Assembly: GCA_022661535.1 (NCBI GenBank)
Contig: JAKULF010000021.1
Span: 1 to 64,000 of the forward strand
DNA length: 64,000 bases
Source of the DNA: Eutypa lata
Lineage: Eukaryota; Ascomycota; Sordariomycetes; Xylariales; Diatrypaceae
Direction of reading: 5' to 3'
Every line of letters starts with the position of its first letter. Within the stretch, counting starts at the first letter, position 1. Made by a program: the position numbers and the translations under genes. Of this stretch, positions 34,218-45,358 are shown piece by piece. The notes beneath the pieces were generated by a model. That model made no database searches, had not been told where the DNA came from, and saw only the letters and a list, made by a program, of their open reading frames with translations.

Positions 34218-36601
34218 TTACAGGAACATATTCCACGCGTCCGCATCCTTTCTCGGCTCTCCCGGAGCAGTATAATCCACTGGGGCCAGACGGTTCACGT
34301 CCTTATCAAAGACAGCCTGTAGTTTAGTGACCTGCTGCAACTGCTGTAGGTCAAGTCTGACATCATCGTAGATCGCAAGGCTCTCAGCCGTCTTCACGAT
34401 ATTTTTGATCTGGCGTCCGTTCAGATCATGCTGCGCCAGTGCTTCGAGACCCGCCTCATTGATGTCGATGCCGCGTCCACCCTCGTTGTCGGCAGACGCG
34501 GCCTTGATCTTGGCGCAGAAGGCGCGCCAGATCTGCTTGCGGGACTCGGTGGTCAGGTCGGTGTAGCGGATGGGGATGTGGATCCGGGACTTGAAGGCCT
34601 CGTCGAAGGTGGCCACGCGGTTGGTGGTGAGGAATAGGATCCCGCTGTAGTACTCGAGGTTGCGCAGGCACACGCTGACCATGGCGTTGCGGTGCACGTC
34701 CCGCAGCTCGCGCTGCTCCAGGAACACGTCCGCCTCGTCGATGAGCAGCACGGCGTTCCACGCCGACGTCAGGTCCATGATCCGTGTCAGCTGCTTGTCC
34801 ATATCCTCGCAGTTGTCGCCCAGGTCGCCGGACGAGACCATGTACAGCGGCCGGCGCGCGTATTCGGCTACGCACTCAGCGGTGAGGGTCTTTCCAACAC
34901 CTGGAGGACCATCTTTAGGGTAGCTAGTGCATTAGTAGACGAACCTCTCTGGCGAAAACCTCTTACTCTTCCGTTTCAGGGTTAATAAGAAGAAAGGAAC
35001 AGTTTGGTAGTACCAGGCGTGCTAGCAGACACTATGGGTGTTGGGAAAGGTTAAGGGATACATTTACACTTACGTAAGACACAGACAAGTCCTTTGCCCT
35101 TGCCTTTGACAATGTCATCAATACTGCTCCGTTCGTTCATATGCGTAGAAACAAGGGCTTGGACCATCTTTTTCACATCTGGATCGATAACCAAGTCTTC
35201 GAAGCAGCGGGTGTTCCATTCGATCGGCGACAGATCGTCCACGAAGAAATCAAGAAATTTCTTGTTCGTGAAAGAGTAACCGCGAACGACAGAATTGGTA
35301 TATATCACATCATCGTCAGAGAGCTTGTCGATGGCCCTAGCCGCTTCCGATGCACCTTTGGACTTTGAGACCTTCTTAGGGACGCGGTAGTTCTTATTGT
35401 CCCCCTTTGGCATGTGGGAAACGCTAAACGAATCGTACAACGCGCCATATCTGTGAACGGTCTTGCAGTCGATCATCACACGGCCAGAAGCGTAGAAGCG
35501 AAGCGTTTGTTGGCTCGTCGGGTCGTATTTGAGCGCTGTCCCTTCATAGTTGACAAACCACTGTCCAATGTAGGATTCAAATTTCCTGCCACGCTTCACA
35601 AGGGCTTCGCGCATTTCATCGGCATCATCCAATAGTGACAATGGCATCATCTCCTGGTCAGCCAAATCTTGACTGCCTGTATATTTAGGAATTTTTATTC
35701 TGGTCTTGCGGATGCCCAACTCATCACCGTCGAAGTCGATAAATTGCACGCGAACCAAAAAATGAGGGAATTTATCTCCTGAGTCCGACGTGTCGTACCA
35801 GTATTGCAGAACTTTGTAAGCTTCGTGCTGATTATGATTTTCACGATACACGGTAGTACCAGGAGGAAATAGTGTCCACAGCTTGTCCCAAGTAATGGAC
35901 TTCATTCCGCGGGTGACACATTTCTCGTATGCCGCGGTCTCTTGTTCGAATTTTTCATCGGTCCAAGAGAGCAGAAGCTTCACCTGGGCAAGAGAATCCT
36001 CGTCGGCTTCGAATCGTTTGAAGCCTTCGACCCGCAGCTGCTGTCGATAGTGAAACAGGGAATGGTACGGAGTCTCTATCTTCACGTCCTCGATATCGAT
36101 GGGATCTGAAGCGTAGTCGCCGATGACATCATAAAGTAGCTGTCTCAGAGGTTGGGGGTTGACATGGAGACGAGTGCAATCCTCTTTAAGTTTTCCTTGT
36201 GTGTCATAGGAATGGACGACACAAAAGGCAAAGAGCTGCCACCAGTCCTTCTGTGCCACCGTGTCCACTTGCTCCTTGGGCTCCACGAGGTATCTCTCGT
36301 TGTTGTCGTTGTAGCGTCGATCCAGGTGCTTGATTTCGCACTTCATATTTTGGGCTTCAGGCGTCTTGTCTTTGCCATCTGCTGAAGTGTTTGCTGGGCC
36401 TGGAGTCTTCTCGGAGATCTCTTCTTTCTTAGAAGTCTCGTTGGTGTTTACCTCATCATTGCTCTTTGGTGGCTTTGTAGAGCTTCCAGTATCCTCATTG
36501 CCATGGGTCGAGCAAACTTCTTTGCTGTTGGGCTCACCAGTATTAAGTGCCTCAAGAGTGGAAGTAATCACATCCATGGCGGCCTCCATGGTGTCATCCA
36601 T
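34218..36601 (-). CDS. Fungal AAA+ ATPase of unknown role
   Basis: Two exons (36601-35074, 34912-34218) joined by a 161-bp intron encode 740 residues. The N-terminal about 110 residues are low-complexity and rich in Lys, Glu, Ser and Thr. A large middle domain of the kind common in fungal AAA proteins follows (about 130-500). The C-terminal ATPase has Walker A GPPGVGKT, created exactly at the splice junction, Walker B LLIDEADVF, and a second region of homology (TTNRVATFDEAFKSRIH). Such proteins are often found near heterokaryon or stress loci, but none has a settled function. Retaining the intron would remove the ATPase. The gene looks intact. Confidence 0.85.
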
Positions 36602-38214
36602 GGTGTAGGTGATGGGAAGGTGTTGTGCGAATCAGGACAATTAGTTTTGCTATTGAAGACAAGAGATAGAAAAGGAAGACAGATGGATCCGAAATGGTCT
36701 TGGAGAAGATCAGGAAATGAATGGAATATCGAATATAAAACTTAGGCAAGTGGTTAATTTTAATAGGTCATTAATTATTTGTCAATAACGCGAAAAGATA
36801 GAGTCGAAATAGCTAATGATAAACTAAAGATATAGGGCAAGATCCTATACCTGCTTGACTTTGTTTGGGATGAAAGCTAGTCGTACCTATGTGTGAAGGG
36901 GCATGAGCGTCACGTAGGCTAGCTTCTATTGCTAACAGAGAAAATGTAGAAGAGTAGTTCTATAGTAACTGCCGGACAACGCTACATGGAATGGAAGATT
37001 TCTGAAGACAAATAAGTTGGATGGCTCCTTGTAGTCAGGTAACACAGGCAATATAACGTAGATCCTGGGCAAACATATTTCCAAGTACACAAATAGGCAC
37101 CTAAATCCTGTGACACACAGCCTTGTAGACTCGTAACTTAGCAAACAATCAGCCGTATCGTCCCTGGATTTGTATAGTCGGCAGTATCGATAAACCAAAG
37201 TAGATTTATTTACTTGCTCCGATCAAGTATGTTTCATGTTTTGTTTGGCTATTATAGAACTAACTTTGGATACAGAGCACTAGTATAATACATATTCAAC
37301 CCTAAAGTGAAATTGCTTGAGGTTATCCTAACAAGATCTCCATTGTTATTTTGATTGACGGGTTCCGCGGGCTTGCTGATATTGAAATTTTGGAATGTAT
37401 CGACGAAATTACTAGGGGACTAACAGAAGCTTTCATTCTCTTGCGGCAAAACCTGCCTGTACCAAAGCAATTACTGTGGTGTACTAAAGCGCAGAATGTT
37501 AGATGTAACATAAAAACATTTGAATTAGACCTGCATATGAAATGATAGCTCAAGACCACCATTACGTATAGGCTTGATGCTGGAAAGCTGACATGGCCGA
37601 TTTTTTACGTCATGGACTACTTAGGTATGTATATTATGAACTACAACATGTACCTATCGCATAACTGTATACTGCAAGTGGATATCATCTTCCTGCTTTA
37701 ATTACAACATTTCAGTGAATGGCCGGACTGCGTGCGCAAACATAATAATTAACACAAACTGCACAATCGACCCGGAAAAAAAATCACTAGACAGAGGGGA
37801 GCGGAGATAACCTCTAATAATGAGACAGAGCAAGGATAACTGGATGATTATTAGTGGTAATACTCGTGATAGAAGAAGACACTAGAATTAAAAGAAAAAA
37901 CGTGTTTTCTCGGAAGGAAAGGCATTCGATTATGATAACCTCAAGCAGGAGGTCAGAGGCAAGGAGGTAACTCTATCTCTTATGATATAAATAGTAGCGC
38001 TGTATTGTGCCAAGCATACTGGAATTGTCGGATTACGTATGACATGCTGTCCTACTGTGGAGATGTTGGAGCTTAAACTCTAACGTTAAACTAAACTAAG
38101 TTAGAGGGTAAGGGGGACTTTGGGGTTGAACCGGCATATCAACGATGCTATTTCAACTTCATCTGGCTCGGTGAATCATTTACAATGTGATGTAAGACTG
38201 GTCAACAGCACATA
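36602..38214. other. 1.6-kb region between divergent ATPase and regulator genes
   Basis: It has normal composition. It includes the 5' regions of both flanking genes and a TATAAATA match at 37,986-37,993, some 220 bp before the regulator start. A frame at about 37,330-37,545 (plus) reads protein-like (VILIDGFRGLADIEILECID) but has no ATG or exon partners and may be a coding relic. Nothing else was recognised. Confidence 0.45.
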
Positions 38215-41200
38215 ATGCCTATTCCAAGGAAGAAACGGCATGAGACCACGTTGGCATGCGCAAGATGCTATAGATTGAAGCAAAAAGTAAGCCACCCCAC
38301 CAGGACTGTCGATTTCCACCGACTAATTCGAGACCTACTATCTAGTGCGACAGGGGTACTCCCAAGTGCTTCCGCTGTGTAAGAGCTGGGGCGGATTGTG
38401 TAGCCATCAATCGACAGACATCTACTGAAATTCCAAGAAGGTGAGCATAAGCACCCTACAGAATGCTAAGCTAGGAAGGTGTAATACTGACTGATTAAAG
38501 TCCTTTACAATACCTAGAGCAGCGTTTAGCTGAACTGCAGTGCAACAAGCCAGCACCTAAACAAGCGGTCAGTCACGTAGACAATGAATCTCTTAGCTCC
38601 AATGCACCATATCATCAACGGGTCATGAATATGGCGTCTTCCTGCGTGGGCAATCATCTTACCGCTGAGCTGTTGGGAGGCCATCGCGCCTTACATTACC
38701 AGTCTAAGCTGTTCTACCCGTCAGAACGCCCGCCTCTAAAAGTCCCGGTTCTTGGTCGCTACCCGACCGGACGTACGAGTAGACCACAGGGCAGCTACTT
38801 TCTCCATTTTGATGCGCAGAAAATGCCCCCGGAAGTATCGAGACGTCTCTTCCACAATTACAAGGATAACATTCTACCAAGATATCCGTTCTTCGAAGCG
38901 AGCAGCCTTGAAGCATATTTTGAAAGGGTCTTCAGCACTGAACTCGCAGATGACTCCTACGAGTTCCAGTCAAGTCACTTCATAGTGAATATGGTGCTGG
39001 GAATCAGTTGTCTCACGTCTACGAGAAGCGACTTTGACACTGTAGCGGCATTGAGCGAGCGTCTGCATCGAAATGCAATGCAGAATACTGCCTTTCTCCG
39101 CGAAGCTAGTATAAGATCTCTACAGTGTCTGCTGCTTCTTATTCAGATGGCGTTGCTGTTACCTGAAACGATCAATCTTTGGTATACCTCGGGGGAAGCC
39201 ATGCGCATGGCTATTAGTCTTGGCCTGCATCAACAGGGGGTGTTGGACTTGAGTGCGGATCCTCCACGCGATGAATTTCGTCGGAACTTGTTCTGGGTGG
39301 TAAGTTAGGTCTACATACATTGAGACTCCATCTCGTTTGTAGAATTGACGCCGTACAAGGCATATATCCTGGAAAGAACTGTTGCGATAGCAGCTGGGTG
39401 CCCGATTGCCCTGGCTGATGAACATATCAGCACTGAACTGCCATTCGTCACCGAAGTTCCTCAATTTAGAGATCTTAACGACGTGGCCAAGAGGAAACAC
39501 TTTATCAACCATGTACAAGCATACCAGCTTCAATCCCATATCCATTCTGTTCAGCTCTTTAACCAGCCTCTCCCCGAGCAATCTCCTGATTATAATAGTT
39601 GGGTCGAAACAACAAAGGAATCGATCGAAAGACTAGTTGCACAGATTGCCCACGATGGCGTCGCTCCGTCGTGGTTAGTTATGGCTACTCGGCAGTGTCA
39701 AGTTCTGCTTTACCGACCGTGCTCCCGCAACATCGCTCCAACTACGTGGTCATTGGTAGCCGCTGCGCGGGCATCGATCGACTTCATCAAGTCCTCTCTT
39801 GACGTTGTAACGGCTGGCGGGTTCGTATTGGCTTTTGAATTAAGCAATTGTTGTTTCCACGCCGGAATGGTCTTATTATACATATTAAACAACCACGGCA
39901 GCGAAGATGAACTGGCAAATATAACACAGGACTGCCAAGAAGCGTTAGATATTCTTCTCCAGGTTTTCGTAAGTTTGACCAAGAAAATACCCCCGTTCCT
40001 AGACCCATGGCGCCGAGTAAGTATGCTGATTATCAGTAGGATATTCTTGCCAAGAGATGGCCAGCCATATCTGATGCCGCTCATTATGTTCGAGGACTTA
40101 GGGAAACTAGCCAGCGAAATTCAGCAAGGAATGGTGCATATAAAGAAGACGTTGGCATTCTAGCAGAAATAGATGGTCTAGTCACCCAACGACGGGTCCA
40201 CGGCATTTACTACAGACCTATCCCATCGTCTACGGACGTAGGAAAGGCCGCACAGTATACATCGCCGACGCATCTCGACCTACCTAGCCTCGGGGACGAC
40301 GAGATCTGGTGGCAGGAATTCATCAATGCTGACTTTGCAACCCCGAACGATGATCCTCTCCCCGTGCCCTCACCAACCCCACAAGAGCAAGTGGTGGCTC
40401 TTGCTCAGCGGCCACCACCCCGGATCAAGCGCCTAAGCTCGCCGCAGTCAAGTGTGTCTATCGACGATCTTCTTCAGGCTCTTCCGGCATGTAGTTACTG
40501 TCGGGATCGGCGAATGAAATGTCATCGGCAACTGCCGTCCTGCCAAGAATGCAGCCGAATCTCCCGTGACTGCCTCTATTTCGACCCGGTGCTGTCAGAG
40601 AATGTCCCTCTTAAGTATTCACGACCTTCTCTACTTCGCACTAGGGATAATGATTAACTATTCTGTGTAGGCGAATATCTATTCTATTAGAGCAAATCAC
40701 AATCTGCGAATCGCAGACACCCTTTGTCACTTCTCCCCCGCAAGCCCCTGAACCCTGGCAAGGCAGCCATTCCCTACAACCTCATCCACAGTCGATACTA
40801 GTTCCGATAAACCGGAATTCAACTTCGCCCCATAGTGAATCAAGACATGATAATTATTCATTTTTCGGAGAATGGAGTTCGTTCGGACTGTTGCTGGCCT
40901 CCCCACGAGAGGAATTGCAGCAACGCTCTGATATCGATCTCTTCCTCAACAGTCAAAACAACAGGCTATTTCCAGGCCTGACAGCAAACTATCCGGGCTT
41001 TCCCTCCATGGCCGTCGCTACTGGACTTTTCGATGTATTTGCCAGATCCGTTAACGTTTTCTTTCCGGTCGTAGAAACTCCGTGCCTTGAGAGAATATTA
41101 CAAACCACATACCGGAACGAAGATGTGGGGTATAGCGACCAAAACAGACAGCTCTTCTTCTCGATCCTTGCCGTAGCAGCTCTAGTCGCAAAGAGAAGCG

Positions 41201-42281
41201 ATCCCAGTTTGCCTTCGCTTGCTCGAGCATATTTTGAGCAGGCGGCATGGCGGTATGACGTGTCATGTGACCATTCGTCCAAGGCAAGCCAAATTTTCAT
41301 ATTCCAAAGAACCCTTCTAATATCTGTCTACATCTTATTGAATCCTGGATCGGGGGACATCTGGCGCAACCTCGGCTTTGCTATACGACTTTTCTTCGAC
41401 TTATCTCACCGCTCGTTTGTGGAAGGGGACGCGGAACTGCGGCTGTTCCATATGTCGACTAGGACACTCTACTGCTTAGAGAGGTATGGTTATTCACTGT
41501 TCCATATCTTAGGATCCTAAGCTAACAGCCCCTAAAGTCTTGTATCTACCACCTTCGGCCGTCCAACTTTGCTAACAATAGGCGACCAACTCCGTCAAGT
41601 AAGAATATGACCAGACGCACGAATGAAAATTATAAGCTAACGCCCTATCAGGAACTAACCGAGGAAGTGGAAGACACTCCGGAAGAGCGCCTATCCATCA
41701 TGTCCTACCAGATCTCATTCTTGACCATGCAATTCCACAGTATCTTACTCAAGCGCAGTTCCACCGCAGCAGGCTCCAGAGACCAAGTAGTCCCCGACAA
41801 TACCGACGCCCAACAACATCGTCGTACTCTCGACGACTGGCTCGTGTGCTGGAAGAAACACCTAGAGGCGATATCAGAAAGCGGCCGTCCCAACCCGCTC
41901 CTACTCGCTTTGGGGGAGTTCCACTACTACCACGGACTCTACATCCTATCGAAAGCCTGTCCGACCTTGGGAGTTGGCCTGGTCGGTGTCTGCGACAAGA
42001 TGGCGAGATCTTGCACCACGGTCGCCCGGTGCCAACAGGTGCTGCCGACAGCGGCAAGTAGGGGGAAAAGCCCAGGTTTTATCTACCCTGTCAGCTGGGC
42101 CATGAGCCACGCGGTCTTTCAAGCTGCGCTGTGTATGCTTTCTATCCGGGAAGACTCGTATCAAAATGGGGAAAGGTCTGTTGCGATACGGAGATGTCTG
42201 ACCAGCTTGTCGCTACTGGAAGCTGATCCTGATAACCTCTCAACGGGACTAACTGCGACGTTGGAGGCGCTTTGTGGGTAA
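38215..42281 (+). CDS. Double Zn2Cys6 transcription factor (two complete regulators fused)
   Basis: Eight exons keep one frame throughout: 38215-38286, 38346-38440, 38501-39299, 39360-39968, 40040-40614, 40671-41483, 41538-41598 and 41652-42281. The predicted protein has 1,217 residues. Cluster 1 (Cys15 to Cys42) and cluster 2 (Cys676 to Cys703) are both C-x2-C-x6-C-x6-C-x2-C-x6-C. Each is followed by its own linker (LQYLEQRLAEL; ISILLEQI) and its own fungal-specific regulator domain (about 100-560 and 790-1,100; FWVAYILERT in the first, LYCLESLVSTTFGRP in the second). There is no stop and no Met between the first domain's end and the middle of cluster 2, so a separate second gene has no obvious start. 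Neighbours are an aldehyde dehydrogenase and an amidase. The fusion depends on the intron at 39,969-40,039. The first half alone would end at 40,163 if that intron were retained. Confidence 0.8.
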
Positions 42282-42654
42282 TAGCATGGTGTTGATTATT
42301 ATAGCGAGTTCAAAATTCTGCGGTACGTGAGAAAATCCCTATTCATTTAGATGTTGTTACATGCCATGCCTATCTGGATGTTACCAACACGTTGGAGCCT
42401 CTGAGCTATTCATGTTAGATCATTTTGTATTCTTTAACCTATACACTACAAGTGCATAGTTGTGTAAGTATAAAAAGAACATTCTAATACAGCAGTTATC
42501 AATATTCGTGCGATAGAACTTCTTCACGCGACTTGGCATGACCGGATGAAACGGCATGTAAATCCTTCTTCAAATCTTCGCTCAAATCGCGGTGGTTCCT
42601 CAATTTCTAATTTCTAATTTCTAAAACCTCACAGACACTCTCTATATAAGTTCT
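42282..42654. other. Short intergenic region between convergent genes
   Basis: It holds the 3' regions of the double regulator and the aldehyde dehydrogenase. Three copies of a 7-bp unit (AATTTCT) lie at about 42,601-42,622. No gene was seen. Confidence 0.5.
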
Positions 42655-44533
42655 TTAAGCTCCAAGATTGACATGCACAGCCTTGATCTGCGTGTACGCC
42701 TCGAGCGCGTATTGCCCCAGCTCCCGGCCGATGCCCGACGACTTGTAACCGCCAAACGGAACACCGAAGTGCACATCTCCGGAGGAGTTGACAAATATCA
42801 TACCGGCCTGGAGTTTCCTGGCCACCTTGTGTGCCTTGGTGATGTTCTGGGTGAAGACCGCAGCCGAGAGCCCGTATGAGCTGTCGTTCGCCTTGGACAC
42901 AACTTCCTGGACGGTGCTGAACTTGGCTATGACGACGACGGGGCCGAATATCTCTTCCTTGGTAATCGTCATATCCTCTGTTGTCTGTTCGGGATAGTTA
43001 GTATTTATTTTTCTTCTTTTTCCTAATGAAAACTTCATCGCATGGAAACTCACATCGGCGAAAACAGTCGGGTCGATGAAATACCCCTTCTCTCCACGCT
43101 TCGCCCCGCCGTAAAGAAGCTTGGCGCCAGCCTTTTTGCCTTCTTCGATATACGAAAGGATCTTGTCGTACTGCGGTTTTGAGATCTGGGGTCCCTGGTA
43201 AACACCCTGCTGGAAGGGGTCCCCGAGCTTATCGTGACCCTTGGTAATCTCGACAAAACGCCGCAGAAACTCGTCGTAGATGGAATCTTGGACATATATC
43301 CTCGATGTTGACGAGCATACCTAATAAAACGATTAACTTCCAGTCTCCGAGGTCCATTTCCATACATTGATGGGTAGCAGTTATCACTTACCTGTCCCTG
43401 GTTAAACATGATGCCCTGATGACTCCACCTGACAGCCTGGTCGAGGTCCGCGTCCTCGAAGACGATGCAGGGGTTCTTCCCGCCGCACTCCAGGGTGATG
43501 TTCTTGAGATTGGTAGCCGCCGACTGCATGATCGCTCGCCCCGTGACGGTGCTTCCGGTGAAGGCAATCTTATCCACGTCCGTGTGCTCGGCGAGCGCCT
43601 TGCCGGCGGTAGACCCGAGGCCCGGGATGATGTTGACGACACCGGGCGGGATCCCGGCCTCGATGACAAGCTTGCCGAAGTACAGCGCTGTGAGCGGCGT
43701 CTGCTCGGCTGGCTTCAGCACGACCGTGTTACCGCAGGCGAGCGCCGGCGCAACCTTCCAGGCTAACATCATGAAGGGGAAGTTCCTAATCAGGCGGTTG
43801 TTAGCAAAGCTCTACCTACTTCGTACACGGTGTTTTGAAATATGTAATGACCACCGATTAGAAGGGATAATTCTCCACGTACCATGGGATGATTTGACCG
43901 CAAACGCCTAAAGGTTCACGCAAGACATAGGCTAGCTTCGCAGGAGAGGTCTCGATAGTGTCGCCGGTGATTTTATCCGCTGCGCCCGCGTAATACTTGA
44001 ACACATTGTAGGACGACCTCATGTCCAACCCGAGCGCGGCCATAAAGGTCTTTGGCGATTGAGATTATGTTAACGATTATAAGACATGAACAAGGTTGCT
44101 ATTTCCTTTTTAGAATTATTTTTATCTCACCTTTCCGTTGTCCAAAGCCTCGATGCCAGCGAGTAGCTGTTGGTCTCTCTCTATCAACTCGGCGAGCTTC
44201 AGGAGGAAGTTTCCCCGCTCGGCCGCCGGCAGCTCCGACCATTCGCCTTCGAAGGCCTTGCGGGCTGCACCGACGGCGACATCGACATCCGACTTGGAAG
44301 CACCCTTGAGGACGACAATCTCCTCCTCGGTCCTAACAAAGACAATGTTAATAGCTCAGTTGGGGGAACTGATGTGACTTGGATTGAGGGGGAGGGAGGG
44401 GGCTTGCTTACGTGGGGTTGACGACGGGAAAGCTATCCCCTGAACCAGCAACGAATTGATTATTAATGAAGAGGCCAGTGGGCTGCTCGTATTTGACCCC
44501 GTTGGGCAGTGTGAGCGCAATAGGTGATGCCAT
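42655..44533 (-). CDS. NAD(P)-dependent aldehyde dehydrogenase
   Basis: Six exons (44533-44412, 44332-44131, 44049-43883, 43785-43392, 43320-43054, 42984-42655) encode 493 residues, the normal length of the family. Motifs in order: PWNFPFMM (split by intron 3), FTGSTVTGR nucleotide site, LECGGKNP with the general-base Glu, catalytic Cys297 in GQVCSS (right after intron 4), EEIFGPV, and PFGGYKSSG. It oxidises an aldehyde to the acid in the cytosol; the substrate is not evident. The longer open frame upstream of the chosen ATG lacks similarity, and [10 protein letters not shown] resembles known starts. An amidase lies upstream on the same strand, 825 bp away. No defect was seen. Confidence 0.92.
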
Positions 44534-45358
44534 TTTCAGTTGTCTATGGCAAGAATTGTGCCCGGTAATCGTTTCTTTTACTTTCTCAAAATATTCACAC
44601 AATCAGACGATGAATCCCAAATCCTAAAATTGGGCATGCAGGATAATAGTTTAGTTGATTACGATGCGGCTACATTCGGTGTCCCGCTACGTACTTACGA
44701 CCTTTATTATTCCCACCTTAACTACTACACAACACATCCATGATATAACTAGTGACGAATCGGAAATCCGCACTGATCGGAAAGGTGCGCCCATTTGCCC
44801 GATCTCGACCTTTTGAGAGCCCCGACTCGGGACATTGTACTTATCAAAGTGCCCGAAATCGCGTTTTAGCAGCACGCCTGGACCCGCTGGAAGCCCTATC
44901 AATTTTTGGCTTAGGCTGCTAGTAAAAAAATACACTGCCCCTCGTTTGAATCCGCTATTCTCCCCGTTGCTTCCCGACACGACAAGGTATTTCAACAGCT
45001 TCTCACGGCGAAGATATTCGTACGTAATATGCAGGCTGCTTGTGGATTGGTAATGGAAAAAAAAAATCATGATGGCCCCGAAGGAGAACCATATCTCAAC
45101 CAAGATCAGCTCTCGTATGTCATATGCTACTTACGCATATACCAAAGCTATGGCTGAATGATAATATGTTAAGGGTCTTACGGTCGGTTTGTTCGCAGGT
45201 GCTTGCTCAGGGCACACTGGTGATTATGGAAACGCGTAATTAATATAATGTTGTAAGTGACGATCAGTATCGGGCGACAGCTTATGAATATACATATACA
45301 TTTTCTAGAGCTACCCTATTCTCCCAATAGTAATAAAGGACACCAGGCAGCAGATCCA
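44534..45358. other. Intergenic region upstream of the aldehyde dehydrogenase
   Basis: These 825 bp probably contain the dehydrogenase promoter and the amidase 3' region. An open frame of 138 codons (44,687-45,103, minus) has no recognisable domain and is not called. A run of 10 A residues lies at about 45,057-45,066. Confidence 0.45.

Noticed and set aside
40017..40039. A 23-base intron (GTAAGT...CAGTAG) in the double regulator
   Set aside because: It is too short to be spliced. The donor at 39,969 with the same acceptor gives a 71-bp intron and the conserved ALDILLQVF-DILAKRWP junction in frame.
40364..42281. Second regulator as a separate gene
   Set aside because: The apparent start is GTG. 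The frame is open upstream into the first regulator and contains no Met before the middle of the second zinc cluster, so a fusion fits better. It remains open until RNA is seen.
44687..45103. 138-codon minus-strand open frame upstream of the aldehyde dehydrogenase
   Set aside because: Its composition is not protein-like, it has no recognisable domain and it overlaps the expected promoter.
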